Shown: positions 53,148-62,349 of the stretch, piece by piece
Numbering within the stretch: position 1 is the first letter of the stretch
How the letters are laid out: each line of letters starts with the position of its first letter
NCBI GenBank assembly: GCA_038845865.1
Contig: JAWBQJ010000002.1
Coordinates: forward strand, 1-64,000
Length of the DNA stretch: 64,000 nucleotides
Reading direction: 5' to 3'
DNA from: Desulfurococcaceae archaeon
GTDB taxonomy: Archaea; Thermoproteota; Thermoprotei_A; Sulfolobales; Desulfurococcaceae
Notes under the pieces: model-generated
The model's database searches: none
Told to the model about the DNA's origin: nothing
The model's input: the letters and a program-made list of their open reading frames with translations, nothing else
Translations under genes and position numbers: made by a program

Positions 53148-54688
53148 TCATAGAGCTCCTCGAGCTCGGGCTCATGCCTTTTATCTGCCTGTTCGTGGCT
53201 ATAATGGTACCGCTATTAAACAGGTTTGCGCTGGGGAGACGTATAAACCCGTATCTAGCTACGTTTTGCTCTGCCCTCTTACCGCTTCTAGCTCTAAGGG
53301 TACACCTAGTTGTACACGAACACGGAGCCGTTACATACAGGTTCGGCGGATTCCCACCACCAATAGGAGTAGTCTATATAGTCGACGAGGTAAGCTCCAC
53401 TCTCGCATTACTAGCATCGTTTGTACTATTCGCATGTATCCTGTACTCTACTTGGATTATTGACCGAGATAGATTATATCTCTTTCACTCCCTCGCGTTT
53501 CTACTGGCTATGGGTGTTTACGGGTGCCTCTATACCGGGGACTTGTTTAACTTCTACGTGTCAGTGGAGCTGGTAGCTGTAGCCAGTTACGCGTTAACCA
53601 CCTTTAACAGCGAGAAGGGAAGAGCGGTGAAGGCAGCCTTCATCTACGGGGTTTTCGGAACGGTAATGACTTCTACGTACTTTCTTGCCGTTTTAATAAT
53701 TTACGGCTCATATGGCACTCTAAACATGGCTGATGTTCGGGTGAAGGTCTGTAGCCCCCACACCATTACCTCATTCTCCAGCGGAATTTACGGTGACATA
53801 ACGCTGACTACCAAGATCTCCATGGCGCTGATTACCTGGGTGCTTTTCTTTAAGTCGGGCATTATGCCGAACCACTTCTGGTTACCGGAAGTATATAGAT
53901 ACGCGCCGCTTCCCGCCGTAGTCCTATTCTCGGCGGCTGCAGACATGCTCGGCGTGTACGGGCTGATCAGGCTGTACTACACCATCTTCACGGAAGAGAG
54001 CATTGTGGGGGGTTTCAGGGCCTCAATGATCTCTATCATGCTAATCCTAGGCGCCATTTCCACGGTCTTCGCCTCTACAGTGGTCATGAGGCAGAGGAAT
54101 TTAAGGAGCCTGGTAGCCTACAGCTCTATAGTGCAGTATAGTCTGGCTCTGCTAGGAATGACCACTGGAGTGCCTGAGGGCATTGCGGGCGCCATACTAC
54201 ACCTGGCTACCAATGCGCTCGGAGACATGCTCGTACTGTTTAGTGCCGGCTTGCTACTAAGCGCTTCCCATATTGTTACAAACAAGGTTATGAGGCTGTT
54301 AATGTACGCTAGTTTCATTACAGGGCTACTAAACCTCTTCGGGGTAATTCCCATACTACCCGGTTTTTGGAGCAAGGCGTTTCTTACACTGGGCTTCATG
54401 AAGGCTAACATACCGGTAGGAGTAGTAGTGGTGCTTGCATCCTCCGGTCTCTGCGCACTAGGTTACTTTACCCTGATAATGCTTCTTCTCAGTAAACGGC
54501 CCGAAGGGATCGCGCTTGCGCGGGGACAACGCAGTAGAAGCTACGTTCCCGTAGTCGTGGTCGTTATCACCCAAATTGCTACAATAGGTCTAGGCCTGGC
54601 ATTAACGTTAGGCGGGTTCAGAGATTTGGTGCTAAGCTACGGTAGAAGCGTTTTTGATAGGAGTAAGTTCTTAGAAGTACTGCCGTAA
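53144..54688 (+). CDS. mnhD: Antiporter-like subunit D (NuoN/NuoM family)
   Basis: 514 aa, about 14 helices, proton_antipo_M domain. GDLFNFYVSVELVAVASYAL, the pump Lys region FFKSGIMPNHFWLPEVYRYA and QRNLRSLVAYSSIVQYSLAL are the expected motifs. Likely a proton/cation channel subunit. Its ATG overlaps the mnhE stop. Confidence 0.9.
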   Translation: MIIELLELGLMPFICLFVAIMVPLLNRFALGRRINPYLATFCSALLPLLALRVHLVVHEHGAVTYRFGGFPPPIGVVYIVDEVSSTLALLASFVLFACILYSTWIIDRDRLYLFHSLAFLLAMGVYGCLYTGDLFNFYVSVELVAVASYALTTFNSEKGRAVKAAFIYGVFGTVMTSTYFLAVLIIYGSYGTLNMADVRVKVCSPHTITSFSSGIYGDITLTTKISMALITWVLFFKSGIMPNHFWLPEVYRYAPLPAVVLFSAAADMLGVYGLIRLYYTIFTEESIVGGFRASMISIMLILGAISTVFASTVVMRQRNLRSLVAYSSIVQYSLALLGMTTGVPEGIAGAILHLATNALGDMLVLFSAGLLLSASHIVTNKVMRLLMYASFITGLLNLFGVIPILPGFWSKAFLTLGFMKANIPVGVVVVLASSGLCALGYFTLIMLLLSKRPEGIALARGQRSRSYVPVVVVVITQIATIGLGLALTLGGFRDLVLSYGRSVFDRSKFLEVLP

Positions 54689-54753
54689 GATTGGTGGAAT
54701 GCGTCAAAGAGTTTATTAGTACTGGGTTGTAATATTAGGAGTGGTCTGGCGGG

Positions 54754-56226
54754 ATGGAACTGTACTGGAAGGCGCTACCAGTAGTTATCATATTAACCGG
54801 CCACATACCTAGAATAGAGGGCTCTGTAACCGGTATCCTGCTTAGAGTCTTCGGATATGCTCTTTTAGGGCTAAACGTAACGTTAGCCGACCCCTTTGCA
54901 GACCTACTACTGGTTTTAACCATTATAATAGGGGCCATAACGACCACCTACACGGTGCACTACTCTCGCTTAAAGTACAATAATCTCAACCTAGTCCCAG
55001 CAGTAGATCTGTTCGCGGTTTCGATGATCCTGGTATTCGCGTCGAAGAGTTTAATAGAGCTAATAACTTTCTGGTTACTAACGGAGTTGGTAGGGTTCTT
55101 CTTGATCGCGTACGACTACATTACGGCGAGAAGCGGCCCAGCCCTTTCCGCGGCCGTTAAGTACTTACTGTTTTCAATGATACCTACAGATATATCCCTT
55201 TTCATAATACTAGCCTTAACGGGGTTTACCGAGGCCTTTGAAGTAGGATTAAAGGCGCTGTCACCGGCGCTTTCACACCCCTTAATCTCCTTCATGGTGA
55301 TAATGGGCTTCTTCGCAAAAGCGGCGATTTTTCCATTACACTTCTGGCTCCCAGATGCGCACTCCGTTGCGCCTTCACCTGCTTCAGCTCTCTTATCGGG
55401 GTTAATGGTGAAGATGGGCGTATATGCACTATACTTGATGTCACACTACCCACTGAATGTAGACGTAGTAGTCACCGCAATGATCGTCTCTGGTGGCTTC
55501 ACTGTCGTGTATGGTGCGCTTCAAGCCATTGTACAGGGGGATATTAAGAGGCTACTAGCGTATAGCACGACATCTAATACGGCGCTAATAGTATTGCTAC
55601 TGGGTCTATACATGTACTCGAAGGACGCCTTATTCCTCGAGGCCTCATTGCTTTACACGCTTACACACGGTGTTTACAAGGCGTCGCTCTTCCTTGACTC
55701 GGGCTTCATTGAGACACTGACCCATGAACGTAACGTTAAAAATCTAGGTTACATCGCGAAGATAAGCCCATTCGAGACCACAACGGTAATTCTCTCGGTC
55801 TTAGTGATGTTTGGGCTTCCTCCATCGGTGGGGTTTCTTGCAAAAGTTTTCCTGTTCAGTTCTATATCGAAGTACCTTGAAAAATCATGGATCTATTTTC
55901 TAGCGTTACTTATCGCATCCACTAAGGTATTCCTTTCCGTGATCTACAATGTGACCTACCTAAAAGCCCACATGAACTCGGGAAGTGGAGAGGCTACCGA
56001 GATCAATGCGAAGGCCCTCACCATGCAACCATACGTCTTCACTACCGTGTCGGTGTCCTTCGTACTCACATTTGTACTCTTACTGTTAAGTTACTCCAAC
56101 TACGTTGAGTTCATTTTATTAAGGAAAATAACCCCCGTTTTGCTCGCCTCACTCGCACTATTCACATTCATCCTCTTCTTCGCGATCGGCCTCCTAAAGA
56201 GAGGCCCAATACGCGAAGAACGGTGA
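54754..56226 (+). CDS. Second antiporter-like subunit (NuoM/NuoL family)
   Basis: 490 aa, about 14 helices. ELITFWLLTELVGFFLIAYD, AKAAIFPLHFWLPDAHSVAP and GDIKRLLAYSTTSNTALIVL are the channel and broken-helix motifs. Related to MbhH/MnhD-type subunits and to the N-terminal part of MnhA. No full MnhA (NuoL plus MbhD/E tail) is present, consistent with an Mbh-like split organisation. Confidence 0.88.
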   Translation: MELYWKALPVVIILTGHIPRIEGSVTGILLRVFGYALLGLNVTLADPFADLLLVLTIIIGAITTTYTVHYSRLKYNNLNLVPAVDLFAVSMILVFASKSLIELITFWLLTELVGFFLIAYDYITARSGPALSAAVKYLLFSMIPTDISLFIILALTGFTEAFEVGLKALSPALSHPLISFMVIMGFFAKAAIFPLHFWLPDAHSVAPSPASALLSGLMVKMGVYALYLMSHYPLNVDVVVTAMIVSGGFTVVYGALQAIVQGDIKRLLAYSTTSNTALIVLLLGLYMYSKDALFLEASLLYTLTHGVYKASLFLDSGFIETLTHERNVKNLGYIAKISPFETTTVILSVLVMFGLPPSVGFLAKVFLFSSISKYLEKSWIYFLALLIASTKVFLSVIYNVTYLKAHMNSGSGEATEINAKALTMQPYVFTTVSVSFVLTFVLLLLSYSNYVEFILLRKITPVLLASLALFTFILFFAIGLLKRGPIREER

Positions 56227-56239
56227 ACCCCGTATTGTT

Positions 56240-57220
56240 GTGTTCCGCAAGCCTCTAGACTTGCCGTTTGGAGTATTTTTAAGCTACTCAGTTACAGCTG
56301 TATCGGTTTTTACAGCACTGCTAGGTGCATTTCTCGGCGAATTTCTCCTCGTCGAGTGCGGGTTCAAGGTATTTACAACTCTCCTAGTTCTAAAGATCAT
56401 CACGAGTAAGCTCAAGACGGTCTTTTATACAGCTACTTTAATGCTAATATTACTTCTACTGTTCTATACATCGGCTACGAATGGCTACCTCGCCGTGTTC
56501 GTCTGCGTGTTGTCCTGCGTTCTTGTATCTACTTATAGTAGTAAAGTGGGAAGTAGGGCGGATGCTTTCCTAGTTCTCTTCAGCTGGTGTTCCGTAGCCA
56601 CAGGTATTTTGTGGCTATCAGTGCCCGATACCATAGTAAAGTACGTGCTCATACCGGTCATACTAGTAACTGCTGTTTTACCTTGCTTAAAGTGTGTGAC
56701 ATGGCGTGAATCAAGGTTATTACGCGTCAGGTTTCCCCAATTACAGGGCATTGAAACCTGGCTCGCTAGAATTAGTTCCATACCCGAACACGTGCATGGA
56801 AGGATCGCAAAAACTAGACTCGCCAGGGTACCTAGGTGGAAGCCTCTAAAAGTAGGGATCAGTGGAGAAGTCGCGAAGATCCTCAATAAGCTGTCATCCC
56901 CGAAAACCGGCCTCCTCGTAAGACCCGTGAGGATAGCACATGCAGTATTTAACGCTATGTTCGAGGGCTCCGTGGCCATGGAGACTTACGTAAACTCCCT
57001 CGTAGGAAGTATCGTAGCTCTCTTAATCGGGTCCACTACTAGGTTTTCTACGGTTGAGAGAAGGATCAGCAATATATTCCACGCCATATCTCTCCATGTA
57101 GAGAGGCTACAGCACGAAGTAGAACGCGCACTACTCTTTTTACTTTCCCTAATGAGTATTTTGCTCCTGGCCGCGATAATTTTCTACATATTATACACCA
57201 CGCGGTTAGCACCACCATGA
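56240..57220 (+). CDS. Membrane protein at the end of the antiporter operon, unknown
   Basis: 326 aa. Four or five N-terminal helices (~10-150), a basic cytoplasmic stretch (~155-225) and a C-terminal amphipathic part (MFEGSVAMETYVNSLVGSIV, LHVERLQHEVERALLFLLSL) ending in a membrane helix. The C-terminal arrangement recalls the tail after the last helices of NuoL-type subunits, so it may be an accessory or split-off antiporter piece. GTG start 13 bases after the previous gene. No database family recalled. Confidence 0.7.
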   Translation: MFRKPLDLPFGVFLSYSVTAVSVFTALLGAFLGEFLLVECGFKVFTTLLVLKIITSKLKTVFYTATLMLILLLLFYTSATNGYLAVFVCVLSCVLVSTYSSKVGSRADAFLVLFSWCSVATGILWLSVPDTIVKYVLIPVILVTAVLPCLKCVTWRESRLLRVRFPQLQGIETWLARISSIPEHVHGRIAKTRLARVPRWKPLKVGISGEVAKILNKLSSPKTGLLVRPVRIAHAVFNAMFEGSVAMETYVNSLVGSIVALLIGSTTRFSTVERRISNIFHAISLHVERLQHEVERALLFLLSLMSILLLAAIIFYILYTTRLAPP

Positions 57221-57412
57221 CTTAGAGGCCTCACAGCGATTACTACCTAGTGCTAGTTTACCGGCTGGCTCTTAACCTACCTATAGGGAGGGGTTACCCA
57301 GCTTCAAGCGCTCTATGCAGTAGGGATCCCCCACATCACCCTTTTCTAGATGTAAAAAGAACCGGCGATAGGAGCAAATTCTACATGAAGAGGGCACTAT
57401 TGGCCCCTTATC

Positions 57413-57691
57413 TCAGAGGAGGCCGTAATCTTCTAACAACGACTTAAGTCTTCGAAGTTCCCGTAGAAGATTTGCACCTTTAGGTGTGAGGGCTATTACC
57501 ACGGAGCCCTTACGTTCATCAGAGGGCACGGTCATCAGCAATCCCTTCTCCGCTAGTTCGTTAAGAATCCTCTTTACTCTGTCGTAAGACAAGTTCACCT
57601 TCAATGAAAGCTTAGTGGGGTTTATTTCTCCCTCTTCATTAATCACCTCTAGCATCTCTAGGACCAGTTCCAGTCGATTACGTTTCTTCAT
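57413..57691 (-). CDS. Winged-helix transcriptional regulator
   Basis: 92 aa. LEMLEVINEEGEINPTKLSL, NLSYDRVKRILNELAEKGLL and the wing with VIALTPKGANLLRELRRL form a compact wHTH, close to the archaeal small regulators of the ArsR/MarR-like type. Last gene of a four-gene operon, overlapping the membrane protein gene by 4 bases. Confidence 0.83.
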   Translation of the reverse strand: MKKRNRLELVLEMLEVINEEGEINPTKLSLKVNLSYDRVKRILNELAEKGLLMTVPSDERKGSVVIALTPKGANLLRELRRLKSLLEDYGLL

Positions 57692-58254
57692 GCCTTAATG
57701 ACCTTGCCCAAGTGGTACACTGCAAACAGCAGCGTTACGAGCATCTTAGAAAGCTCCGAGGCTAGGAGCATGTACACTCCAATACCCAGTGGTATTAGCA
57801 GGCTACTAAGACCTCTCACGAGGTATGCTAGGGATAAAACAGCTAGATAACCCTTCAAGTACCTTCCACGCGCCAAGATGGTAACTAGTAGGGATAACAT
57901 AAACGCCACCATGTCGGGTAACACAATTAGTATTAGAGGAGGAACCAGCGCGAACACCCTTTCCTTACTAGCATATAGAATTGAGCACAGTAACACGAAG
58001 AACCCGCTTGAGGCTAAGGACGATGAAAGCGTATATAGCGTTAATGAAAGCCTCGGTTCAGGCACTAAGACTGATAGCGACGAAGCCACGTGCCCCGTAG
58101 CTAGCATGGCGAAAGTCATGGAGAATAAAACTACATACCCCACCTTAATTCTCAGGTAAAGAGTGAGGAACTTGAACGAGATGTAAAAGAACAGCGCGGA
58201 GCACACCGCGTTCAAGGCAACTAGTAGAAGCTGATACGCGTCCAAGACATTCAC
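57688..58254 (-). CDS. Multi-pass membrane protein, unknown
   Basis: 188 aa, six predicted helices (for example LLLVALNAVCSALFFYISF, LIPLGIGVYMLLASELSKML). Its helical layout resembles small archaeal sensor-like membrane domains, and it ends with YHLGKVIKA. Overlaps both neighbours by 4 bases (TGA/ATG type), so it is tightly coupled to the wHTH regulator; a membrane-sensor and regulator pair is possible. Confidence 0.75.
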   Translation of the reverse strand: MNVLDAYQLLLVALNAVCSALFFYISFKFLTLYLRIKVGYVVLFSMTFAMLATGHVASSLSVLVPEPRLSLTLYTLSSSLASSGFFVLLCSILYASKERVFALVPPLILIVLPDMVAFMLSLLVTILARGRYLKGYLAVLSLAYLVRGLSSLLIPLGIGVYMLLASELSKMLVTLLFAVYHLGKVIKA

Positions 58255-58736
58255 CTAAATTTCTTTACCGCATAGTACACTTCACCGTCAATTCTTGCCT
58301 CAACGATGACGTACACTTTACCTTTGTGCGTTTCGAAGACCTCCGCTAGCACCACAACATTTTCCCGTGAAATTAACTGTCTTAACTGGTTCCTAGTCAC
58401 CACTCTACCAGTATTTTCCTCCCGGTAGAGTGGTAATAGAACGAAAAGAGCAGGCTCATTTCTATCTAGCCTGTGAACATAAACTACGTGGTTGAATCCT
58501 TTAACCGTGAACCTGTTAATGAGCTCCTTGCCACGATGCATGCAGTATCCCATAGAGCCCACGAGAAATGGAGGAGGTTTAACGAGCATGTCCTCTAGAA
58601 TGTTTTCTAACCCTACTTCACTTTCATTAGTAGCGGGGTAGGTGTAATACACGAGGAGGGGGAAGAGGAGCGCAATTACTGCGGAAACCGCTATTAGCAG
58701 AACGAGTTCAGGCTTATTCGTAGGCACACCTAGCAC
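58251..58736 (-). CDS. Membrane-anchored protein, unknown
   Basis: 161 aa. One N-terminal helix (LVLLIAVSAVIALLFPLLVY), then a ~130-residue presumably extracellular domain with MGYCMHRGKELINRFTVKGF, YVHRLDRNEPALFVLLPLYR and a beta-rich end (KVYVIVEARIDGEVYYAVKK). GTG start; a GTG four codons later is also possible. Second gene of the unknown operon. No family recognised. Confidence 0.7.
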   Translation of the reverse strand: MLGVPTNKPELVLLIAVSAVIALLFPLLVYYTYPATNESEVGLENILEDMLVKPPPFLVGSMGYCMHRGKELINRFTVKGFNHVVYVHRLDRNEPALFVLLPLYREENTGRVVTRNQLRQLISRENVVVLAEVFETHKGKVYVIVEARIDGEVYYAVKKFR

Positions 58737-58794
58737 CTACACGTTATTCTAAAGAAATAAAGGGAGTTACTTAAAAACAATAATTGCACAGATG

Positions 58795-59052
58795 TTACGT
58801 ACACGAACACCTACAACTGGGCATTTCCAGTACCACGTGATATGCTAGTAGCATTGCACTACCGTTCTCTATGTCTACCAAATAAGCGTAGATCTCCGTA
58901 CTGTTAGTTAACGTAACTATGGCCTGCGTGGCTTTTAGTGTAACATCGCCGTTACCGGCTACATGCACCTTTATTAGCGGTTTAATGCCCATAACGCTAA
59001 AACCTTGACTTAGTAGTTGTACTGTCCCCAAGTTGGACTCCAGCGTACTCAT
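58795..59052 (-). CDS. Small protein, unknown, Cys-rich C terminus
   Basis: 85 aa. MGIKPLIKVHVAGNGDVTLK, QAIVTLTNSTEIYAYLVDIE and LLAYHVVLEM suggest a beta-sandwich; it ends CRCSCT. No signal peptide seen, yet the sequence style (NST, beta-rich) looks extracellular, so the true start could be further upstream. First gene of the operon, with TATA-like CTTAAAAG near 59089-59096. Function unknown. Confidence 0.55.
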   Translation of the reverse strand: MSTLESNLGTVQLLSQGFSVMGIKPLIKVHVAGNGDVTLKATQAIVTLTNSTEIYAYLVDIENGSAMLLAYHVVLEMPSCRCSCT

Positions 59053-59172
59053 TATGGTTGAATTATACGCGTTAGGTTCATAACCGCTTTTAAGAGTAGC
59101 TCTCTAAATGAGAGTCTCCAAGAGAGCTAGCATACATCCTGCACTGTATTTGACGATAAGGCTAGGTGGAAA

Positions 59173-59180
59173 GTATAAAA
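59173..59180 (+). promoter_or_regulatory. TATA box of the nucleotidyltransferase gene
   Basis: GTATAAAA, ~37 bases before the ATG at 59212, predicting a leader of about ten bases. Confidence 0.55.
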
Positions 59181-59211
59181 TCGGCCAGGTAGAAGAATAT
59201 AGTGAGAAATC

Positions 59212-60471
59212 ATGCCTGGGCCCCGCGTATCCCTAATCCCCGTGGGAGGGGAGGCTATCAGGCTTCGGCCCCTCTCCGTTGGTACATCGAAGGCCTTAAT
59301 CCGCGTTCTTAATAGACCTATCCTAGAGTTCATAGTTCTCGAACTCGTAGTAAACAACGTTGAAGAGGTGTACGTCGGGGTCAGAGGGTATTATAACTAC
59401 AAAACAGTATACGACTACTTTAGGGAAGGCTACTGGATCAAGGCTAAGTACCCTTTCGTAGGCCGTGATGTCAGGATCAGGTACATGCCCAGGTACGAGA
59501 CGTCGGGGAATGCGGAGGCCGTGAAAATCCTCGTAGACTACTACGACATTAGAGAGCCGTTCCTCGTTGTACAATGTGATAACTTGTTTAAACTAGATAT
59601 TGGTAAGGTGTACGAGCTCCACAGGAGCGTGGGAGCCGACATGACCATAGTACTCAAAGAAGTCGAGGACATCACCGGGTTCGGAGTGGCCGTGCTCGGC
59701 GCTGACAGTAGGATTGTAAAGTTCGTGGAGAAGCCCGAACCAGAGGAAGCTCCCAGCAAGTTAGTTAATACCGGGATCTACATAGTAGAACCCACGGTAG
59801 TGGAGTTCTTCGATGACGCCCGTGGACGGGAACTATTGAAAGCGGGTAAAACGGATTTTGGAAAGGACATCATTCCAAAGTTAATAGAACTCGGCTATAA
59901 GGTTTACGGCTACATCATGAAGGAGGGCTACTGGTTTGACGTAGGGACGCCGGAAAGGTACCTGGATGCCATGAAGTACCTGTTATACAACGGCGACCGC
60001 AGGATCCTCGAAGCGGAGGAAAAGCTACCGGGGGTCTTCATGCAGGGTAAGTCTAACAAGTCTAAGACGTTGCACGAGGCTATCATTAACAAGGTGGGCA
60101 AAGGCCTAGTGCGGCTCTCGGGTAGGCTACTGATAGGGAGGCACACGATCATCGGCGAAAAGGTCTCCATAGAGGACTCCAGTATTGACAACTACTGCAT
60201 AATAGGCTCCAACGTTCATATATCCGGCTCGGCCATAATGGACCGGAGCTTCATTGAAGACAACGTGATGGTATTAAACTCAATTATCGGTAGACACGTT
60301 CACGTGGAAAGGGGCGCAGTCCTAGTTAACAGCTATATAGGGGACAACGTTCACATCGGTGCTAATAGCAAGTTAGTAAACGTGAAGGTGTGGCCTCATG
60401 AAAAGGTGCCACCAAGTGTTCACATAGAGAACTACGAAATTAAGTCGTGGTTATTCAAGGAGGTACTGTAA
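59212..60471 (+). CDS. Sugar-1-phosphate nucleotidyltransferase with left-handed beta-helix
   Basis: 419 aa. NTP_transferase domain ~1-245: LIPVGGEAIRLRPLSVGTSK replaces the usual GGxGTRLxPLT...PK, with VQCDNLF (metal Asp), FGVAVLGAD, VEKPEPEEAP, NTGIYIVEP and GYWFDVGTPERYLDAMKYL. Residues ~295-400 are hexapeptide repeats forming a beta-helix. The family makes NDP-sugars (GDP-mannose, dTDP- or UDP-glucose). Mannose is suggested by the GH130-like gene nearby, but the nucleotide cannot be chosen from sequence. Confidence 0.85.
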   Translation: MPGPRVSLIPVGGEAIRLRPLSVGTSKALIRVLNRPILEFIVLELVVNNVEEVYVGVRGYYNYKTVYDYFREGYWIKAKYPFVGRDVRIRYMPRYETSGNAEAVKILVDYYDIREPFLVVQCDNLFKLDIGKVYELHRSVGADMTIVLKEVEDITGFGVAVLGADSRIVKFVEKPEPEEAPSKLVNTGIYIVEPTVVEFFDDARGRELLKAGKTDFGKDIIPKLIELGYKVYGYIMKEGYWFDVGTPERYLDAMKYLLYNGDRRILEAEEKLPGVFMQGKSNKSKTLHEAIINKVGKGLVRLSGRLLIGRHTIIGEKVSIEDSSIDNYCIIGSNVHISGSAIMDRSFIEDNVMVLNSIIGRHVHVERGAVLVNSYIGDNVHIGANSKLVNVKVWPHEKVPPSVHIENYEIKSWLFKEVL

Positions 60472-60572
60472 GTAGTCTCGTGAGAGGCCCCGGTAGTGAC
60501 GGGTTAAGTATCAAGCACCACTATCATTCACATAATATATACTTGCTCGCGGGATTACTTTTTGGTGGTTCC

Positions 60573-61091
60573 ATGAAGGTTGCACTAGTCTATTACTCCA
60601 AAACGGGTAATACGGAGCTCGTGGTTCACGTGCTGAGAAAGGCCCTTGGTGAACGGGGTCTCCAAGTTGACGTGTACAGGGTTCGGCCGGTTGAAGAGTA
60701 TTCTAGGCCCCTCCACGTCAACCTCAGGTTACTGTACGATACCATTATGCGTAAAGGTACAGATGTGCTTTACGAGCCGGAAAGGCCCAGACTGGAGGAC
60801 TACGACGTGGTAATAGTTGCCTCCCCAGTATGGTACTTCACACTTGCCCCTCCCATCCAAGAGTTCTTGAAGGGGTGTGGGTCTAGGAGGCCCTTGATCG
60901 TAGTAACTACGAGCGTGTTAGGGGTTAGCCCCGAGAGAATTGGGGAGGTTGTCCGCGAACTATACGGTTTTAAGCCATTAATGTCTCTGAACATAAGGAT
61001 ACCGGTACTTCGTGATGCCGAGAAATTAAAAGAGCACGTTAACTACGTTGTCGAGTTACTCATCGAAATGAAAGGTAAACCTGTAAATTAA
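60573..61091 (+). CDS. Flavodoxin-like protein
   Basis: 172 aa from ATG 60573, preceded by GGTGGTT; the frame is open from 60447 but the added part is not protein-like and includes the promoter (ATAATATATAC, ~60533). LVYYSKTGNTELVVHVL is the FMN-phosphate loop; IVASPVWYFTLAPPIQEFL and VVTTSVLGVSPERIGEVVRE follow the flavodoxin fold. Likely an FMN electron carrier or NAD(P)H reductase. Confidence 0.82.
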   Translation: MKVALVYYSKTGNTELVVHVLRKALGERGLQVDVYRVRPVEEYSRPLHVNLRLLYDTIMRKGTDVLYEPERPRLEDYDVVIVASPVWYFTLAPPIQEFLKGCGSRRPLIVVTTSVLGVSPERIGEVVRELYGFKPLMSLNIRIPVLRDAEKLKEHVNYVVELLIEMKGKPVN

Positions 61092-61139
61092 CCGGTAATG
61101 GGGCGTATTCCCACGCCTTGACGTGGAAAGGGGTTGCTG

Positions 61140-61147
61140 TTTTATAT
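61140..61147 (+). promoter_or_regulatory. TATA box of the glycosyltransferase gene
   Basis: TTTTATAT, ~40 bases before the GTG start; AGGTGGG (61169-61175) gives the ribosome site. Confidence 0.5.
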
Positions 61148-61182
61148 GCATTGTCTCCAAAGAAACTAGGTGGGAGTGAAGC

Positions 61183-62349
61183 GTGCATGTAGTGTTTGTT
61201 TCTAGGATGCCGCCAGTAGCTTGCGGCATAGCTGAGTACTCTAGTATGCTTTTAACCGAGCTGGTAAAGCTACCGGGATTAAGTGTTATTGCGTTAGGCG
61301 GAGATATGATTGAATATCCATTAGGGTACACGTATAAGGATGTCTACTCGGGTATAAGTGTGAAAAACTGCTTTAAGGGAGGAGATCTCTCTTACGTGGA
61401 TAATTGCCTCGAAAACCAGGATCGCCTAGACGTCGTCCATATACAGCACGAACTGGGTATTTTCCCCGATGCCATTGCACTTGCATCGTTCATGAAAAAC
61501 GTAAAATCGCGCGGTGTAAAACTAGTGCTAACAATGCACACGGTAATCCACGCGCTGGGTGGCGAGAACTTAGTAGGTATTCAAAGACTCCTAACCGGTA
61601 ATAGTGATGCCGTAGTGGTTCACAGCGTAATTCAAGAGCAAGAATTGCTGAGGCAGGGTACCCCGCCTGAAAAGATCTACATGATACCGCACGGTACGCT
61701 AATAAACCCTTACTTAAAGGAGCCTAGATCGAGGCTACTGGAAGAGCTACCGCTACCTCGGGATGTTGAAAACAAAAAGTTGGTATCGGTAATAGGCTTC
61801 GTTAGAAGCCGTGACAAGGACTACATTCAGGTGATCAAAGCTGTCGACACTCTCGCGCAGAGGTACGACGTTAAACTAGTAGTCGCGGGCATGCCTAGAA
61901 GAAAAGACGCGGGAGACGTGCTTCTCGAGGAAAAAATAGAGCAGGTAGCGAGGAAAGGCGGTAATGTTTACTTTTTAGAGGGTTTTCTCGACAGAGCACT
62001 TCTACTTAAACTATTAGCAGTTTCAGACATCGTCACCATACCTATCGTAGAGCAGCGCAGTTACCCGATCAGCGTGAGCGGCGTGTTCCACCTAGCAATC
62101 GGTAGCCGGAAACCGGTAATCTGTACCAGGGCACACAAGCTCGTTGAGTGCAACTTACTCGCACCAGAACTAACGTTGCGCGTGTTCACAGTGGAATACC
62201 TCGTGAAGAAGCTCGAGGAAGTCCTGGAGGAGTCCGAGGGGGTTAAGCGGGCTATTAACAGGTTGTGGAACTATGCTCTTGAAACGCGCTGGGACGTCAT
62301 TGCGCGGAAACACTACGAGCTTTATAGAGAGCTGGTGCCTGAGCGTTAG
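61183..62349 (+). CDS. Glycosyltransferase family 4-like
   Basis: 388 aa GT-B enzyme. VFVSRMPPVACGIAEYSSML (acceptor side), VVHIQHELGIFPD and LVLTMHTVIH in the first domain; MIPHGTLINPY, SVIGFVRSRDKDYIQVIKAV and VTIPIVEQRSYPISVSGVFH (EX7E-like region) in the donor domain. Transfers sugar from a nucleotide sugar, likely for glycans or a compatible solute. The stop overlaps the convergent GH130-like gene by 4 bases. Confidence 0.87.
   Translation: MHVVFVSRMPPVACGIAEYSSMLLTELVKLPGLSVIALGGDMIEYPLGYTYKDVYSGISVKNCFKGGDLSYVDNCLENQDRLDVVHIQHELGIFPDAIALASFMKNVKSRGVKLVLTMHTVIHALGGENLVGIQRLLTGNSDAVVVHSVIQEQELLRQGTPPEKIYMIPHGTLINPYLKEPRSRLLEELPLPRDVENKKLVSVIGFVRSRDKDYIQVIKAVDTLAQRYDVKLVVAGMPRRKDAGDVLLEEKIEQVARKGGNVYFLEGFLDRALLLKLLAVSDIVTIPIVEQRSYPISVSGVFHLAIGSRKPVICTRAHKLVECNLLAPELTLRVFTVEYLVKKLEEVLEESEGVKRAINRLWNYALETRWDVIARKHYELYRELVPER

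Noticed and set aside
60447-60572. Upstream part of the flavodoxin frame
   Set aside because: It includes the promoter and is not protein-like; GGTGGTT before ATG 60573 marks the real start.
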